From assembly GCA_015709205.1 (NCBI GenBank), contig JACCQO010000025.1, positions 1 through 46,505 on the forward strand: DNA of 46,505 nucleotides. Reading direction: 5' to 3'. The position numbers were made by a program, and so were the translations under genes. The notes below the pieces were generated by a model. That model worked only from the letters and a program-made list of their open reading frames with translations, had not been told where the DNA came from and searched no databases. This DNA comes from Desulfovibrionaceae bacterium (GTDB lineage Bacteria; Desulfobacterota; Desulfovibrionia; Desulfovibrionales; Desulfovibrionaceae). Below are positions 39,260-46,505 of this stretch, one piece after another; the first letter of the stretch is position 1; each line of letters starts with the position of its first letter.

Positions 39260-40606
39260 CTACTGGGCCGGGCCGATCATTTTTTCCGGCAGCCAGGTGA
39301 TGATCTCCGGGAAGATGGTGCACAGGGTCAGCGTGGTCATGATGATCAGCACGAAGGGCAGCACGCCCTTGATGATTTCGGCCATGGTCAGGCCCAGCTC
39401 CTTGGGCGCGGTGCCCTTGAGCACGAAGATGGACATGGCCATGGGCGGCGTCTGGAAGGCCATCTGCAGGTTGATGCAGATCATCATGCCCGCCCACAGG
39501 GGGTTGAAGCCCAGGGAGGCCAGGATGGGCGAGAAGATGGGCACGATGATGAAGACGATGCCTATCCACTCGATGAACAGGCCGAGCAGGAAGACGATGA
39601 ACATGATCATGGTGAACGAGGCCCAGCGGCCGCCGGGCACCGAGAGGATCACCTCCGTGACCACGTCGCCCGAGCCCGCGTTCATGAAGATGCCCACGAA
39701 GGCGTAGCACAGGGCCGCGATCATGACCACGAAGGCCGACACGCGCAGGGTCTCGATGGAGGCGTGCCTGATCAGGTCCCAGCTGAACTTGCGGTAGAAG
39801 ACCGCCAGCAGGATGGAGGCCAGACAGCCCACGGCCGCGGCCTCGGTGGGCGGCGCGATGCCCGCGAAGATCGTGCCCAGCACCGAGACCATCAGCAGCA
39901 CCGGCGGGGCCAGGGACTTGATCAGGGTCATGAGCTTGGCGAAGGAGAACGGCGTCATCTGTTCGGCCGGGATCGAAGGTCCCAGCGCCGGGTTCAGGTG
40001 GCAGCGCACGACCACGTAGAGGATGTAGAGGCCCGAGAGGATCAGGCCCGGGAAGACCGCGCCCATGAACATCTGGCCGATGGAGATGCCCGCCTGCGGG
40101 CCGTAGACCACGAGCATGATCGACGGCGGGATGAGAATGCCCAGCGTCCCGGTGGCCACGATGGTGCCCGCGGCCAGGGACTTGTCGTAGCCCCGGCTGA
40201 TCATCGGGCCCAGGGCGATGAGCGTGAGGATCGTGACCGAGGCCGCGATCACGCCCAGGCAGGCGGCCAGGATGGTGCCGAAGATGATCGTCACCAGCAG
40301 CAGGCCCCCCCGGAGCCGTCCCAGGGCCTCGTACAGGCTCTGGTAGAGGTCCCGCGTTATCCCCGAATGCTGCAGCACCACGCCCATGAAGGTGAACAGG
40401 GGCACGGCCAGGTAGGGATAGTTGAGCGAAAGGTCGTAGAACCGGCTGTAGAGGATGTGGAAGGTGGTCGTGGGACCGAACTCCAGGATGCCGACGAAAA
40501 AGGCCACCGAGCCGATGACGAAGGCGATGGGAAAGCCGGTCAGGACGAGGAAGAACACGCCTCCCAGCATGAGGAAGGCTACGGTTTCCGGGCTGAGATC
40601 AATCAA
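39260..40606 (-). CDS. dctM: TRAP transporter large permease subunit DctM
   Basis: A 448-aa, about 12-helix membrane subunit that couples Na+ entry to organic acid uptake. Family blocks include FFLVLTGFPIAFVIG, PLFTFMGVVLQHSG, GTLGILIPPSIMLVVYG and QMFMGAVFPGLILSG, and late GIVFIIVPIFSPILASLG. The start is TTG at 40606, with GGGGGAAGG just upstream and an 8-nt overlap with dctQ; the first ATG would be at 40570 and would cut into the first helix. It ends 34 bp before the glycerate kinase gene. Confidence 0.92.
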   Translation of the reverse strand: MIDLSPETVAFLMLGGVFFLVLTGFPIAFVIGSVAFFVGILEFGPTTTFHILYSRFYDLSLNYPYLAVPLFTFMGVVLQHSGITRDLYQSLYEALGRLRGGLLLVTIIFGTILAACLGVIAASVTILTLIALGPMISRGYDKSLAAGTIVATGTLGILIPPSIMLVVYGPQAGISIGQMFMGAVFPGLILSGLYILYVVVRCHLNPALGPSIPAEQMTPFSFAKLMTLIKSLAPPVLLMVSVLGTIFAGIAPPTEAAAVGCLASILLAVFYRKFSWDLIRHASIETLRVSAFVVMIAALCYAFVGIFMNAGSGDVVTEVILSVPGGRWASFTMIMFIVFLLGLFIEWIGIVFIIVPIFSPILASLGFNPLWAGMMICINLQMAFQTPPMAMSIFVLKGTAPKELGLTMAEIIKGVLPFVLIIMTTLTLCTIFPEIITWLPEKMIGPAQ

Positions 40607-41117
40607 TTTCCTTCCCCCTCACCAGAAAGTGGACGTCGCGGATGAGCTTGGCGAAACCTTGGAGCACGAGCAGCAGCAGGCCGAGGGCGAAGATCGTGCG
40701 GTAGGGCGCCGCGGGCGGATACCAGAAGCTGTTGAACATGACCTCGTGGATGCGCCAGGCGCGCAGGGCCCAGGTGATGGCCATCTTGAGCATCACGGTC
40801 ATCAGCGGGAAGAAGAAGAGCAGCGCGCAGACGATGTCCAGCAGGGCGCGCTTGCGCGGCGAAAGGTGGCTGTAGATGATGTCCACGCGCGTGTGCGCGT
40901 CGCGCATGTGGTCGTAGGACGCGCCGAGCAGGTAGACCACGCCGCCGGCCATGCACAGCGTGTCGTAGGACCAGATCGTCGGCGCGCCGAAGAAATGCCG
41001 GGAGATCGTCTCGTAGGACCCGACAAGGACAAGGAGAAAAGCAAACCATTTTCCCAAAGCGCCCGAAAGCTCGCTCAGGCGGTCTATGTATCGCGGCAGT
41101 TTCAGTAGAACGGACAT
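40599..41117 (-). CDS. dctQ: TRAP transporter small permease subunit DctQ
   Basis: A 172-aa protein with four hydrophobic helices, the standard DctQ topology. The motif SYETISRHFFGAPTIWSYDT corresponds to the conserved R-(x)-aromatic-P-x-W-S/T-E block of this family. HTRVDIIYSHLSPRKRALLD is the second signature. It bridges DctP and DctM. It starts at ATG 41117 with AAGGAGAAAAGC upstream and overlaps dctM. Hydrophobic ends and basic loops fit insertion with both termini in the cytoplasm. Confidence 0.9.
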   Translation of the reverse strand: MSVLLKLPRYIDRLSELSGALGKWFAFLLVLVGSYETISRHFFGAPTIWSYDTLCMAGGVVYLLGASYDHMRDAHTRVDIIYSHLSPRKRALLDIVCALLFFFPLMTVMLKMAITWALRAWRIHEVMFNSFWYPPAAPYRTIFALGLLLLVLQGFAKLIRDVHFLVRGKEID

Positions 41118-41140
41118 GCTTTTCTCCTTGTCGTCTCGGG

Positions 41141-42190
41141 CTACTTGCTGGCCGAATAGGCCTTTCCGAACTCGCGCATGGAGTTGTAGATCTCGCCGAA
41201 GATCGGGGCTTCGGTCTTGGACTTCTCGGCGTAGAACTTGTCGGCCTCGGCCTGCAGGGCGTCCTCGATGTCCTTGGGCACGCGCAGGACCTGGCAGCCG
41301 GCGGCCTTGAACTTGTCCACGGCCTTCACGGACTCGTAGACCAGGAACTCGTGCTGCTCCTGGGTGAAGCGGGCGATCTCGGCCTGGACGATGGCCTTGA
41401 GGTCCTGGGGCAGCGCGTTCCAGGCCTCCTTGTTCACGAAGAAGACCTGCGGGTCGCTGGGCGCGCGGGACGGGGAGAGGTAGACGTAGGGGGCCACTTC
41501 GTTGAAGTGCATGTTCCAGTTGGAGGCCAGGGTGGAGTACTCGAAGGCGTCGATGGTGCCGCGCTGCATGGCCTCGTAGAGCTCGCCGCCGGGGATGATC
41601 ACCGTGGCCGCGCCCATGCGCTTGAGGATCTCGCCGCCGTCACCCATGCACCGGGCCTTGAGGCCCTTGATGTCCTTCATGCTCTCCAGCTTGACCTTGG
41701 AGTGGAAGAAGACCTCTTCCGGCAGGGGCGACAGCGCGCCCGGGAAGGTGATCACGTTGTAGCCGTCCATCATCTTGTTCATCAGGTCCGCGCCCCCGCC
41801 GTAGTCGAACCAGGTGCGCAGGGCCTCGCCCGGCAGGCCGCCCGGACGCGAGCTGATCAGGCCCGCGGCGGACCACTTGTCCAGGTTGTACATGGGGCAG
41901 GTGTAGGCCATCTGCAGCACGCCCTGGTCCACGGCGTCCAGTTCCTTGTACGCGGGCACGATGGAGCCGCCCACGAAGGGCTTGACCACCAGGCGGCCGC
42001 CCGTGGCCTCGGTGATCGCGTTGCAGAGCTTGTCGTGGTAGATCTGGGACGGGTCCGAGGCCGGGCCGTGGCCCGAGGACTTCCAGACGATGGGTTTGTC
42101 GCCGGCGGACGCCGGGGCTTGGAACGCGAGCAGCACCAGGGCCGCGAAGGCCAGGGACACCAGGCCGAACACTCTTCTCCGCATGAGCAT
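41141..42190 (-). CDS. dctP: TRAP transporter periplasmic solute-binding protein DctP
   Basis: A 349-aa DctP-family receptor with a Sec signal peptide (basic MRRR, hydrophobic core, cleavage after APASA at about residue 29). The mature part begins DKPIVWKSSGHGP. The helix LKARCMGDGGEILKRMGA contains the conserved Arg that binds the ligand carboxylate. AFEYSTLASNW is the usual E-x-S block (cf. VDGxENP). The ligand is probably a hydroxy- or sugar-acid; glycerate is suggested by the kinase downstream. ATG 42190 is chosen because of AAGGAGGAGG at optimal spacing; GTG 42193 and ATG 42184 are alternatives. It lies 23 bp before dctQ. Confidence 0.9.
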   Translation of the reverse strand: MLMRRRVFGLVSLAFAALVLLAFQAPASAGDKPIVWKSSGHGPASDPSQIYHDKLCNAITEATGGRLVVKPFVGGSIVPAYKELDAVDQGVLQMAYTCPMYNLDKWSAAGLISSRPGGLPGEALRTWFDYGGGADLMNKMMDGYNVITFPGALSPLPEEVFFHSKVKLESMKDIKGLKARCMGDGGEILKRMGAATVIIPGGELYEAMQRGTIDAFEYSTLASNWNMHFNEVAPYVYLSPSRAPSDPQVFFVNKEAWNALPQDLKAIVQAEIARFTQEQHEFLVYESVKAVDKFKAAGCQVLRVPKDIEDALQAEADKFYAEKSKTEAPIFGEIYNSMREFGKAYSASK

Positions 42191-42272
42191 CACTCCTCCT
42201 CCTTAAACTGGTCAATGGGTGCGCGAACGCGGGGAGCGATTCCCCCCGACCGCGGTCCTCAACGGCGGCGCC

Positions 42273-43103
42273 CTATTCGACGAACAGGGAGCTCCCGGTC
42301 CGGTTGTGGAAGTATCTGCCGGCAAAGGACTCCAGGCCGCACATGGCCTCGGTCCCCGTGCAGTGCGAAACGCCGATGACGCGGATGTCCTTTTGGCGGA
42401 AGTAGTCCAGGGTCAGGGCCAGGCTGTCGCGCGGGGCCTCCACCAGGTGCGTGCCCCCGACCACGGCGTAAATGGGGCGCCCCAGCCGCTCGGCCGCCGC
42501 GTCGAGCATGTTCTTCACGCCCGGGTGCGAACAGCCGAGCAGGGCCACCAGCCCCTTGCGCGTGTCCGCGACCAGCATGACCTCGTCGGCGAAGTCGTCG
42601 GGCCGGAACCCGTTCGCCGTGCGGATCACGAACCGTTCGTTGACCACCTCGTCCGGGTGGCGGCGCGGGAAGGCGGTGAGCGCGAAGATGCCGGGGACGA
42701 TCTCGCGCACGGGCTCGTCCAGCTCGGCGCAGGAAACGGACCGCTCCGCCAGGAAGCGCGCGTCGTAGCTGTTGCCCAGGAATTCGCGCCTGGCCCCGTG
42801 GCGGGCGTACTTCTCTTCGAAAAAGCCCTTGCCCACGAGCACGTCGAAGCTCGTGTGGCGGGCCATGAGGTGGCGCAGGCCGCCGGAATGGTCGTAGTGC
42901 CCGTGGCTGAGGACCACGTGGCGCACGGCTTCCAGGTCGATGCGCAGTTCCGCGGCGTTGTCCAGCAGGGCGCGGGACCGGCCCGTGTCGAAGAGCAGCC
43001 GCCGATTGCCCGCGCGGATGTGGAAGCAGAGCCCGTGCTCGTGGACCAGGCCCAGGTGCTCGCCCGGGGAATTTTCGACAAGGGTGGTGATCTGCAGGGA
43101 CAT
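42273..43103 (-). CDS. MBL-fold metallohydrolase
   Basis: A 276-aa metallo-beta-lactamase-fold protein. The metal site HGHYDHSGG (His67, His69, Asp71, His72) is followed by LGCSHPGVKN and GVSHCTGTEA, which supply the other histidines. FDTGRS is the preceding strand. The architecture resembles the ribofuranosyl-aminobenzene-phosphate-synthase-like branch (MBL enzymes acting on phospho- or pterin compounds) rather than beta-lactamases or glyoxalase II. The enzyme probably hydrolyses an ester or lactone in the pathway of the neighbouring TRAP substrate. It is the second gene of the operon, 27 bp after the GntR gene and 82 bp before dctP. Confidence 0.85.
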   Translation of the reverse strand: MSLQITTLVENSPGEHLGLVHEHGLCFHIRAGNRRLLFDTGRSRALLDNAAELRIDLEAVRHVVLSHGHYDHSGGLRHLMARHTSFDVLVGKGFFEEKYARHGARREFLGNSYDARFLAERSVSCAELDEPVREIVPGIFALTAFPRRHPDEVVNERFVIRTANGFRPDDFADEVMLVADTRKGLVALLGCSHPGVKNMLDAAAERLGRPIYAVVGGTHLVEAPRDSLALTLDYFRQKDIRVIGVSHCTGTEAMCGLESFAGRYFHNRTGSSLFVE

Positions 43104-43130
43104 GCTGGCTCCGTAGGGGCGTCGGGCGCG

Positions 43131-43832
43131 TCAGGAAGGCTGGTGCAGCGAGGATTTGATGTCGCGGATGGCGTTTTCCAGGTGCGTGCGCATGTGCCGT
43201 TTCGCGGCCTCGGCGTCCTTTTCGCGCACGGCTTCGAGGATCAGGCCGTGCTCGTGCACGGTCTTGTCCATGCGCCCTGGGGTGTGGAAGCTGGAGATCC
43301 AGCCGTCCAGGAGCGAGGCGGTCATGGATTTGGTCAGGGCGAAGAGGGTCCTGTTGTGCGTGGCCTTGGCCAGGAGCTTGTGGAACTCCCGGTCGCTGCG
43401 GATGGTTTCGTCGGTGTTGGAGCGCGCCGCGTTGCGCACGAAGTCCTCGTGCACGGCCGAGAGTCTTTCGACCTCCTCGTCCGTGGCGTTTTCCGCGGCC
43501 AGCCGGGCGGTGTGCGGCTCGATCATCAGGCGGACCTCGAAGTGCTCCCGGATGGACTGGCCGTTGTCCCGGAGCCAGTCCACGAACCCTTCGAACTGGC
43601 GTGTGGCGGAATCGGCGATGAAGATGCCCTTGCCGTGGCGGACCGAGACCTGGCCCGTGACTTCGAGCATGCGCACGGCCTCGCGCACCGAGGAGCGGGA
43701 GACTTGCAGCCTTTCGGCGAGTTCGTTTTCGGAAAGGAACCTGTCGCCGGGCGCGAAGCCCTGGTCGGCGATCATTTGCCGGATGGCGTCGACCACGCTT
43801 TCCGAGAGCCTGACTTTGCGGATGGGACCCAT
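43131..43832 (-). CDS. GntR/FadR-family regulator with FCD domain
   Basis: A 233-aa regulator: winged helix at 8-75 (ENELAERLQVSRSSVREAVR, wing VRHGKGIFIAD) and an FCD domain at 90-220 with the ligand/metal residues in RSDREFHKLLAKATHN and the late EHGLILEAVREKD. FCD proteins typically sense hydroxy acids and are encoded with their target transport genes. As first gene of the minus-strand operon with the TRAP system and glycerate kinase, it is the likely substrate-responsive repressor. A candidate operator lies just upstream (ACTTATCTG...CAGACAAGT). The ATG at 43832 is preceded by GGAGA. Confidence 0.9.
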   Translation of the reverse strand: MGPIRKVRLSESVVDAIRQMIADQGFAPGDRFLSENELAERLQVSRSSVREAVRMLEVTGQVSVRHGKGIFIADSATRQFEGFVDWLRDNGQSIREHFEVRLMIEPHTARLAAENATDEEVERLSAVHEDFVRNAARSNTDETIRSDREFHKLLAKATHNRTLFALTKSMTASLLDGWISSFHTPGRMDKTVHEHGLILEAVREKDAEAAKRHMRTHLENAIRDIKSSLHQPS

Positions 43833-44182
43833 TCGCTCGGTCTCCTTTCCGTTTCCGGTGTGTTTTCGGCGTGTTCCCGTGCGGCGCGGCCTGCACAGCG
43901 GACTGAACTTATCTGCTCATCGACTCATTGACTCATCAGACAAGTCTAGGCCTACGATATTGTGCCGAAAAGGTCAACAAATGTGACGAAATTGCGACAG
44001 GCAGGGCGGTGCGGCGCGCCGCAGGGGCCCGGTCGCAGCCGGCCCGGGACGATTGCGACACGCTGTCGAGCGGTCCCGGAACGAGCGCCGCAGCAACGAC
44101 GCAACATCTTGGCACGGCAGCCCTTTCCGGCCGCTGGGGAGTCGCAAACCGTTGGTGTCGGGCCTTCGCGAGGATTTCCCAT
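43833..44182. promoter_or_regulatory. Divergent control region between the GntR gene and the PrpR-like gene
   Basis: No gene is supported. Near the GntR gene, ACTTATCTG (43907-43915) and CAGACAAGT (43937-43945) form an inverted pair around three GACTCAT-like direct repeats at 8-bp spacing, a plausible GntR operator. Further on, ATTGCGACA occurs twice (about 43990 and 44053), the second within CGACA-CGC-TGTCG, a possible site for the PrpR-like activator. TGGCAC at 44112 lacks a proper -12 element. Confidence 0.4.
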
Positions 44183-44211
44183 TTGAACAAACAGGCATTT
44201 TGGCCTATTCT
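44183..44211 (+). promoter_or_regulatory. Putative sigma-70 promoter of the PrpR-like activator gene
   Basis: TTGAAC (44183-44188), 17 bp, then TATTCT (44206-44211) matches the sigma-70 consensus in four of six bases at each box. The predicted start near 44218 leaves a leader of about 134 nt without an obvious strong ribosome-binding site (only TTGAGCA before ATG 44352). Confidence 0.45.
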
Positions 44212-44351
44212 GGTCGCAATTCTTCGAGAGGCTGCCTGGATCCGTTCCCTTCGGCATCGGGCCCCCGTGAGTTGGCACCGGCGGACCGCCCGCTCACGAT
44301 TCATTCGCAACTGCATCCGGGTGGCGGCCCGGCGTTTGCGGGGCTTGAGCA

Positions 44352-46316
44352 ATGATCAAGATCACGTTTGTGACGCCCTACGGCATCCTGACGCGCTTCG
44401 CGTGCGACAGGATCAACACCTTCACCAAAGACGACGTCCAGCTGGAAGTGGTTCAGGCGGTTGGCGAAGCCGAGGTCGATTCCCTGGAGTTGGCCAGCGA
44501 CGCGGTCATCAGCCGCGGCGCGACCTTTGTGGCCCTGCGCGAACGCCTGGAAGGCAAGATTCCCGTCATCGAGCTGCAGGTCAGCGGCTACGACGTGATC
44601 AGCGCCGTGCACCGCTGCAAGCAGCTCTACCACCCCAAGACCATCGCCGTGATCGGCTCGCACAACATGGTCGATGGCGTCCAAGGCGTGGCCGACGCCC
44701 TCGGCGTCTCGCTGCTGTGCAAGTTCATCAGCCGCGAGCGCGACGCGGACCGCTACATCCAGGAAAGCGTGCGCCGCGGCGTGGACGTGATCATCGGCGG
44801 CGCCATGGTCTACGAAAAGGCCCAGAAGCAGGGCATCGCCGCCGTGCTCATCGAGTCCGGCGAGGAATCCGTGCTGCACGCCCTGGACGAGGCCATCCAC
44901 ACCGCGCGCATCACCCGCCGCGAACGCGCCGCGGCCGAGCGCATGCGCCTGATCATGGACACCATCCACGAAGGCATCGTCAGCATCGACGAGCACGGCG
45001 TGGTCACCACCTGCAACAAGGCCGCGGCCCAGGCCCTGGGCGGCAACGCCGACCGCGGCGAATTCTTTGTGGGCAAGCCCGTCAAGGACGTCCTGCCCGG
45101 CTCGGAAATCCTCAGCGTGCTCGCCACGGGCGAAAAACGCCTCGGCTCCATCTACAAGAAGGGCGTCAGCGTCTACGTGGAGAACCTGCTGCCCATCAGC
45201 GTCAACGGCGCCCCCCTGGGCGTGGTCTCCACCTTCCAGAAGGCCAGCAGCCTGCAGGAACTGGAAGGCCAGGTGCGCTCCTCCATGCACAAGAAGGGCC
45301 ACGTGGCCCGCTACACCTTCGCCGACTGTAGAGGCGACAGCCCGGCCCTGCGCCGGCTCATCGAGCAGGCCAGGAAGTTCAGCCGCGTGGACGCCAACGT
45401 GCTCATCTTCGGCGAAACCGGCACGGGCAAGGAGGTCTTCAGCCAGAGCATGCACAACGCCAGCCTGCGCAGCCGCCAGCCCTTCGTGGCCGTCAACTGT
45501 GCGGCCCTGCCCGAAAACCTCCTGGAAAGCGAACTCTTCGGCTACGTGGGCGGCGCCTTTACCGGCGCGGCCAAGGGCGGCAAGATCGGCCTCTTCGAAC
45601 TGGCCCACAACGGCACCATCTTCCTCGACGAGGTTTCGGAAATCCCCCTCTCCCTCCAGGGCCGCCTGTTGCGCGTGCTCCAGGAGCAGGAAGTCATGCG
45701 CCTGGGCGACGACCGCGTCATCCCGGTCAACGTGCGCGTCATCGCGGCCACCAACAAGAGCCTCAAGGAACAGGCCCGCGCCGGGCTCTTCCGCAAGGAC
45801 CTGCTCTACCGGCTCGACGTGCTCGAACTGACCGTGCCGCCCCTGCGCGAACGGCGCGGCGACGTGCGCCTGCTGGCGCGGCACTTCCTGGACGAGTGTG
45901 GGCGGCGGCTGCGCGGCCACCCCGTGTACCCGACGGCCGAGGCCGAGGAACGGCTCGCGGCCTACGACTGGCCCGGCAACGTCCGCGAACTGCTCAACGT
46001 CTGCGAACGCATCAGCGTGCTGGCCCACGGCTCCGAGGCCCAGGCCGACGACGCCGATTGCGCCTTGGGCTCCTGCGAGCCCCCGGAAGCGCCGCGGCGC
46101 ATGGTCCCGCGGCACATCGGGCCCGCCTGCGTGATCCCCCACTCCCAGACCGAGGCCGTTTCCTCCGTGCGCCTGGCCGCGACCAACGCCATCGTCACGG
46201 CCCTCAACGAGTTCGGCGGCAACAAGACCCAGGCCGCCAAGGCCCTGGGCATCAGCCGCACGACCCTCTGGCGCAAACTGCGCACCCTCGAGTCCTCGTT
46301 CTCCTCCAGCGCATAG
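44352..46316 (+). CDS. PrpR_N-PAS sigma-54-dependent activator
   Basis: A 654-aa transcription activator. Residues 1-190 form a PrpR_N-type sensory domain (IKITFVTPYG, AVISRGATFVALRERL, TIAVIGSHNMVDGV), the family that in PrpR binds 2-methylcitrate. Residues about 198-310 are a PAS domain (MDTIHEGIVSIDEHGVV). The AAA+ domain follows with Walker A GETGTGKE (354-361), GAFTGA (401-406), Walker B IFLDEVSEI and arginine-finger region. A C-terminal Fis helix-turn-helix (NKTQAAKALGISRTTLWRKL) ends the protein. Its targets probably lie to the right, beyond the window, or are sensed carboxylates of nearby pathways. There is a 60-residue variable linker before the helix-turn-helix. Confidence 0.92.
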   Translation: MIKITFVTPYGILTRFACDRINTFTKDDVQLEVVQAVGEAEVDSLELASDAVISRGATFVALRERLEGKIPVIELQVSGYDVISAVHRCKQLYHPKTIAVIGSHNMVDGVQGVADALGVSLLCKFISRERDADRYIQESVRRGVDVIIGGAMVYEKAQKQGIAAVLIESGEESVLHALDEAIHTARITRRERAAAERMRLIMDTIHEGIVSIDEHGVVTTCNKAAAQALGGNADRGEFFVGKPVKDVLPGSEILSVLATGEKRLGSIYKKGVSVYVENLLPISVNGAPLGVVSTFQKASSLQELEGQVRSSMHKKGHVARYTFADCRGDSPALRRLIEQARKFSRVDANVLIFGETGTGKEVFSQSMHNASLRSRQPFVAVNCAALPENLLESELFGYVGGAFTGAAKGGKIGLFELAHNGTIFLDEVSEIPLSLQGRLLRVLQEQEVMRLGDDRVIPVNVRVIAATNKSLKEQARAGLFRKDLLYRLDVLELTVPPLRERRGDVRLLARHFLDECGRRLRGHPVYPTAEAEERLAAYDWPGNVRELLNVCERISVLAHGSEAQADDADCALGSCEPPEAPRRMVPRHIGPACVIPHSQTEAVSSVRLAATNAIVTALNEFGGNKTQAAKALGISRTTLWRKLRTLESSFSSSA

Positions 46317-46437
46317 GGCGCTCCTCCTTGTCGCCCCCTCCGCCACACCGCCCCGGGACGCTTTTCCCCACCACCGGCCGCGTCCACCCGGGCGCGGCCT
46401 GCGTTTGCGCGCGCCGCGGCGGTGAGCGGGGCGAAGG

Positions 46438-46461
46438 CGAAGAGCCGGGGGGAGGCGGGGA
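46438..46461. repeat. Right copy of the 24-nt inverted repeat
   Basis: Exact reverse complement of 8-31. It overlaps the left arm of the terminal palindrome, so the two window ends may carry members of the same terminator family in opposite orientation. Confidence 0.5.
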
Positions 46462-46505
46462 GAGGCGGGACCTCTTTGCAAAGAGGTCCCGCCTCTCCCC
46501 GCCTC
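46452..46505. terminator. 54-bp perfect palindrome at the window edge
   Basis: Two 27-nt arms (46452-46478 and 46479-46505) are exact reverse complements with the centre CTTTG/CAAAG. It lies 136 bp after the PrpR-like gene and reaches the last base of the window, so it may extend further. It probably acts as a bidirectional terminator; a T-tract, if any, is outside the window. Confidence 0.75.

Noticed and set aside
44111-44126. TGGCAC upstream of the PrpR-like gene as a -24 element
   Set aside because: No TTGC or GC at the required distance; likewise TGGCAC at 10474 is followed by a poor -12 match and no gene.

Overview
The window is a GC-rich (roughly 65-70 % by eye) chromosomal segment that reads like a Desulfovibrionaceae-type sulfate-reducing deltaproteobacterium. 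The reasons are a selenocysteine-containing periplasmic formate dehydrogenase without a membrane subunit, a TRAP transporter beside a glycerate kinase, a short CstA, a TauE + Alph_Pro_TM gene pair, sigma-54 activators, and long palindromic terminators of the kind common in that family. No rRNA, tRNA, CRISPR array, transposase or integrase was seen.

Layout. (1) 1-7955, plus strand: a complete citrate-fermentation operon with a 2-hydroxycarboxylate transporter, citC, citG, citD, citE, citF, citX and a GntR/FCD regulator. A 14-codon leader ORF overlaps the transporter start. (2) 8021-10384, minus: two small unknown genes and a CstA-like carrier, ending in a double-hairpin terminator. (3) 10385-14745: a three-gene minus-strand stress cassette (protein-kinase-like protein, two UspA proteins) bracketed by two diverged inverted copies of a ~320-bp structured repeat. 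(4) 14746-22051, plus: a molybdenum/tungsten formate dehydrogenase locus, with an FmdE-MoeA-like fusion, a ModE-N regulator, FdhA (UGA = Sec189), FdhB and FdhE. (5) 22243-25133, minus: a sigma-54-dependent response regulator and its histidine kinase. (6) 25441-36706, plus: a textbook sigma-54 control region (two TGTTCCA-N3-TGGAACA sites, an IHF-like site, TGGCAC-N5-TTGC) in front of a seven-gene operon: Usp-like protein, TauE/SafE permease, Alph_Pro_TM membrane protein, three large PEP-synthase-like paralogues and a stand-alone receiver. (7) 36714-37505, minus: a PPP-family phosphatase. (8) 37849-43832, minus: GntR regulator, MBL-fold hydrolase, TRAP DctPQM and glycerate kinase. (9) 44352-46316, plus: a PrpR_N-PAS-sigma-54 activator. 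A 54-bp perfect palindrome ends the window.

The most interesting system is (5)+(6). A dedicated two-component pair very probably switches on an operon encoding three paralogues that keep a PpsA/PPDK-like ATP-grasp region and the mobile phosphohistidine domain. They have lost the C-terminal PEP/pyruvate TIM barrel and gained a shared C-terminal domain I do not recognise. The middle paralogue has a wrecked ATP-binding region but keeps the histidine. This suggests a phosphohistidine relay or signalling complex rather than classical PEP synthesis, coupled to an anion permease and a membrane-anchored extracytoplasmic protein. A third copy of the putative activator site sits in the terminator stem of the formate dehydrogenase operon.

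All coordinates come from reading the sequence by eye. Functional names rest on recognised motifs, not on searches.
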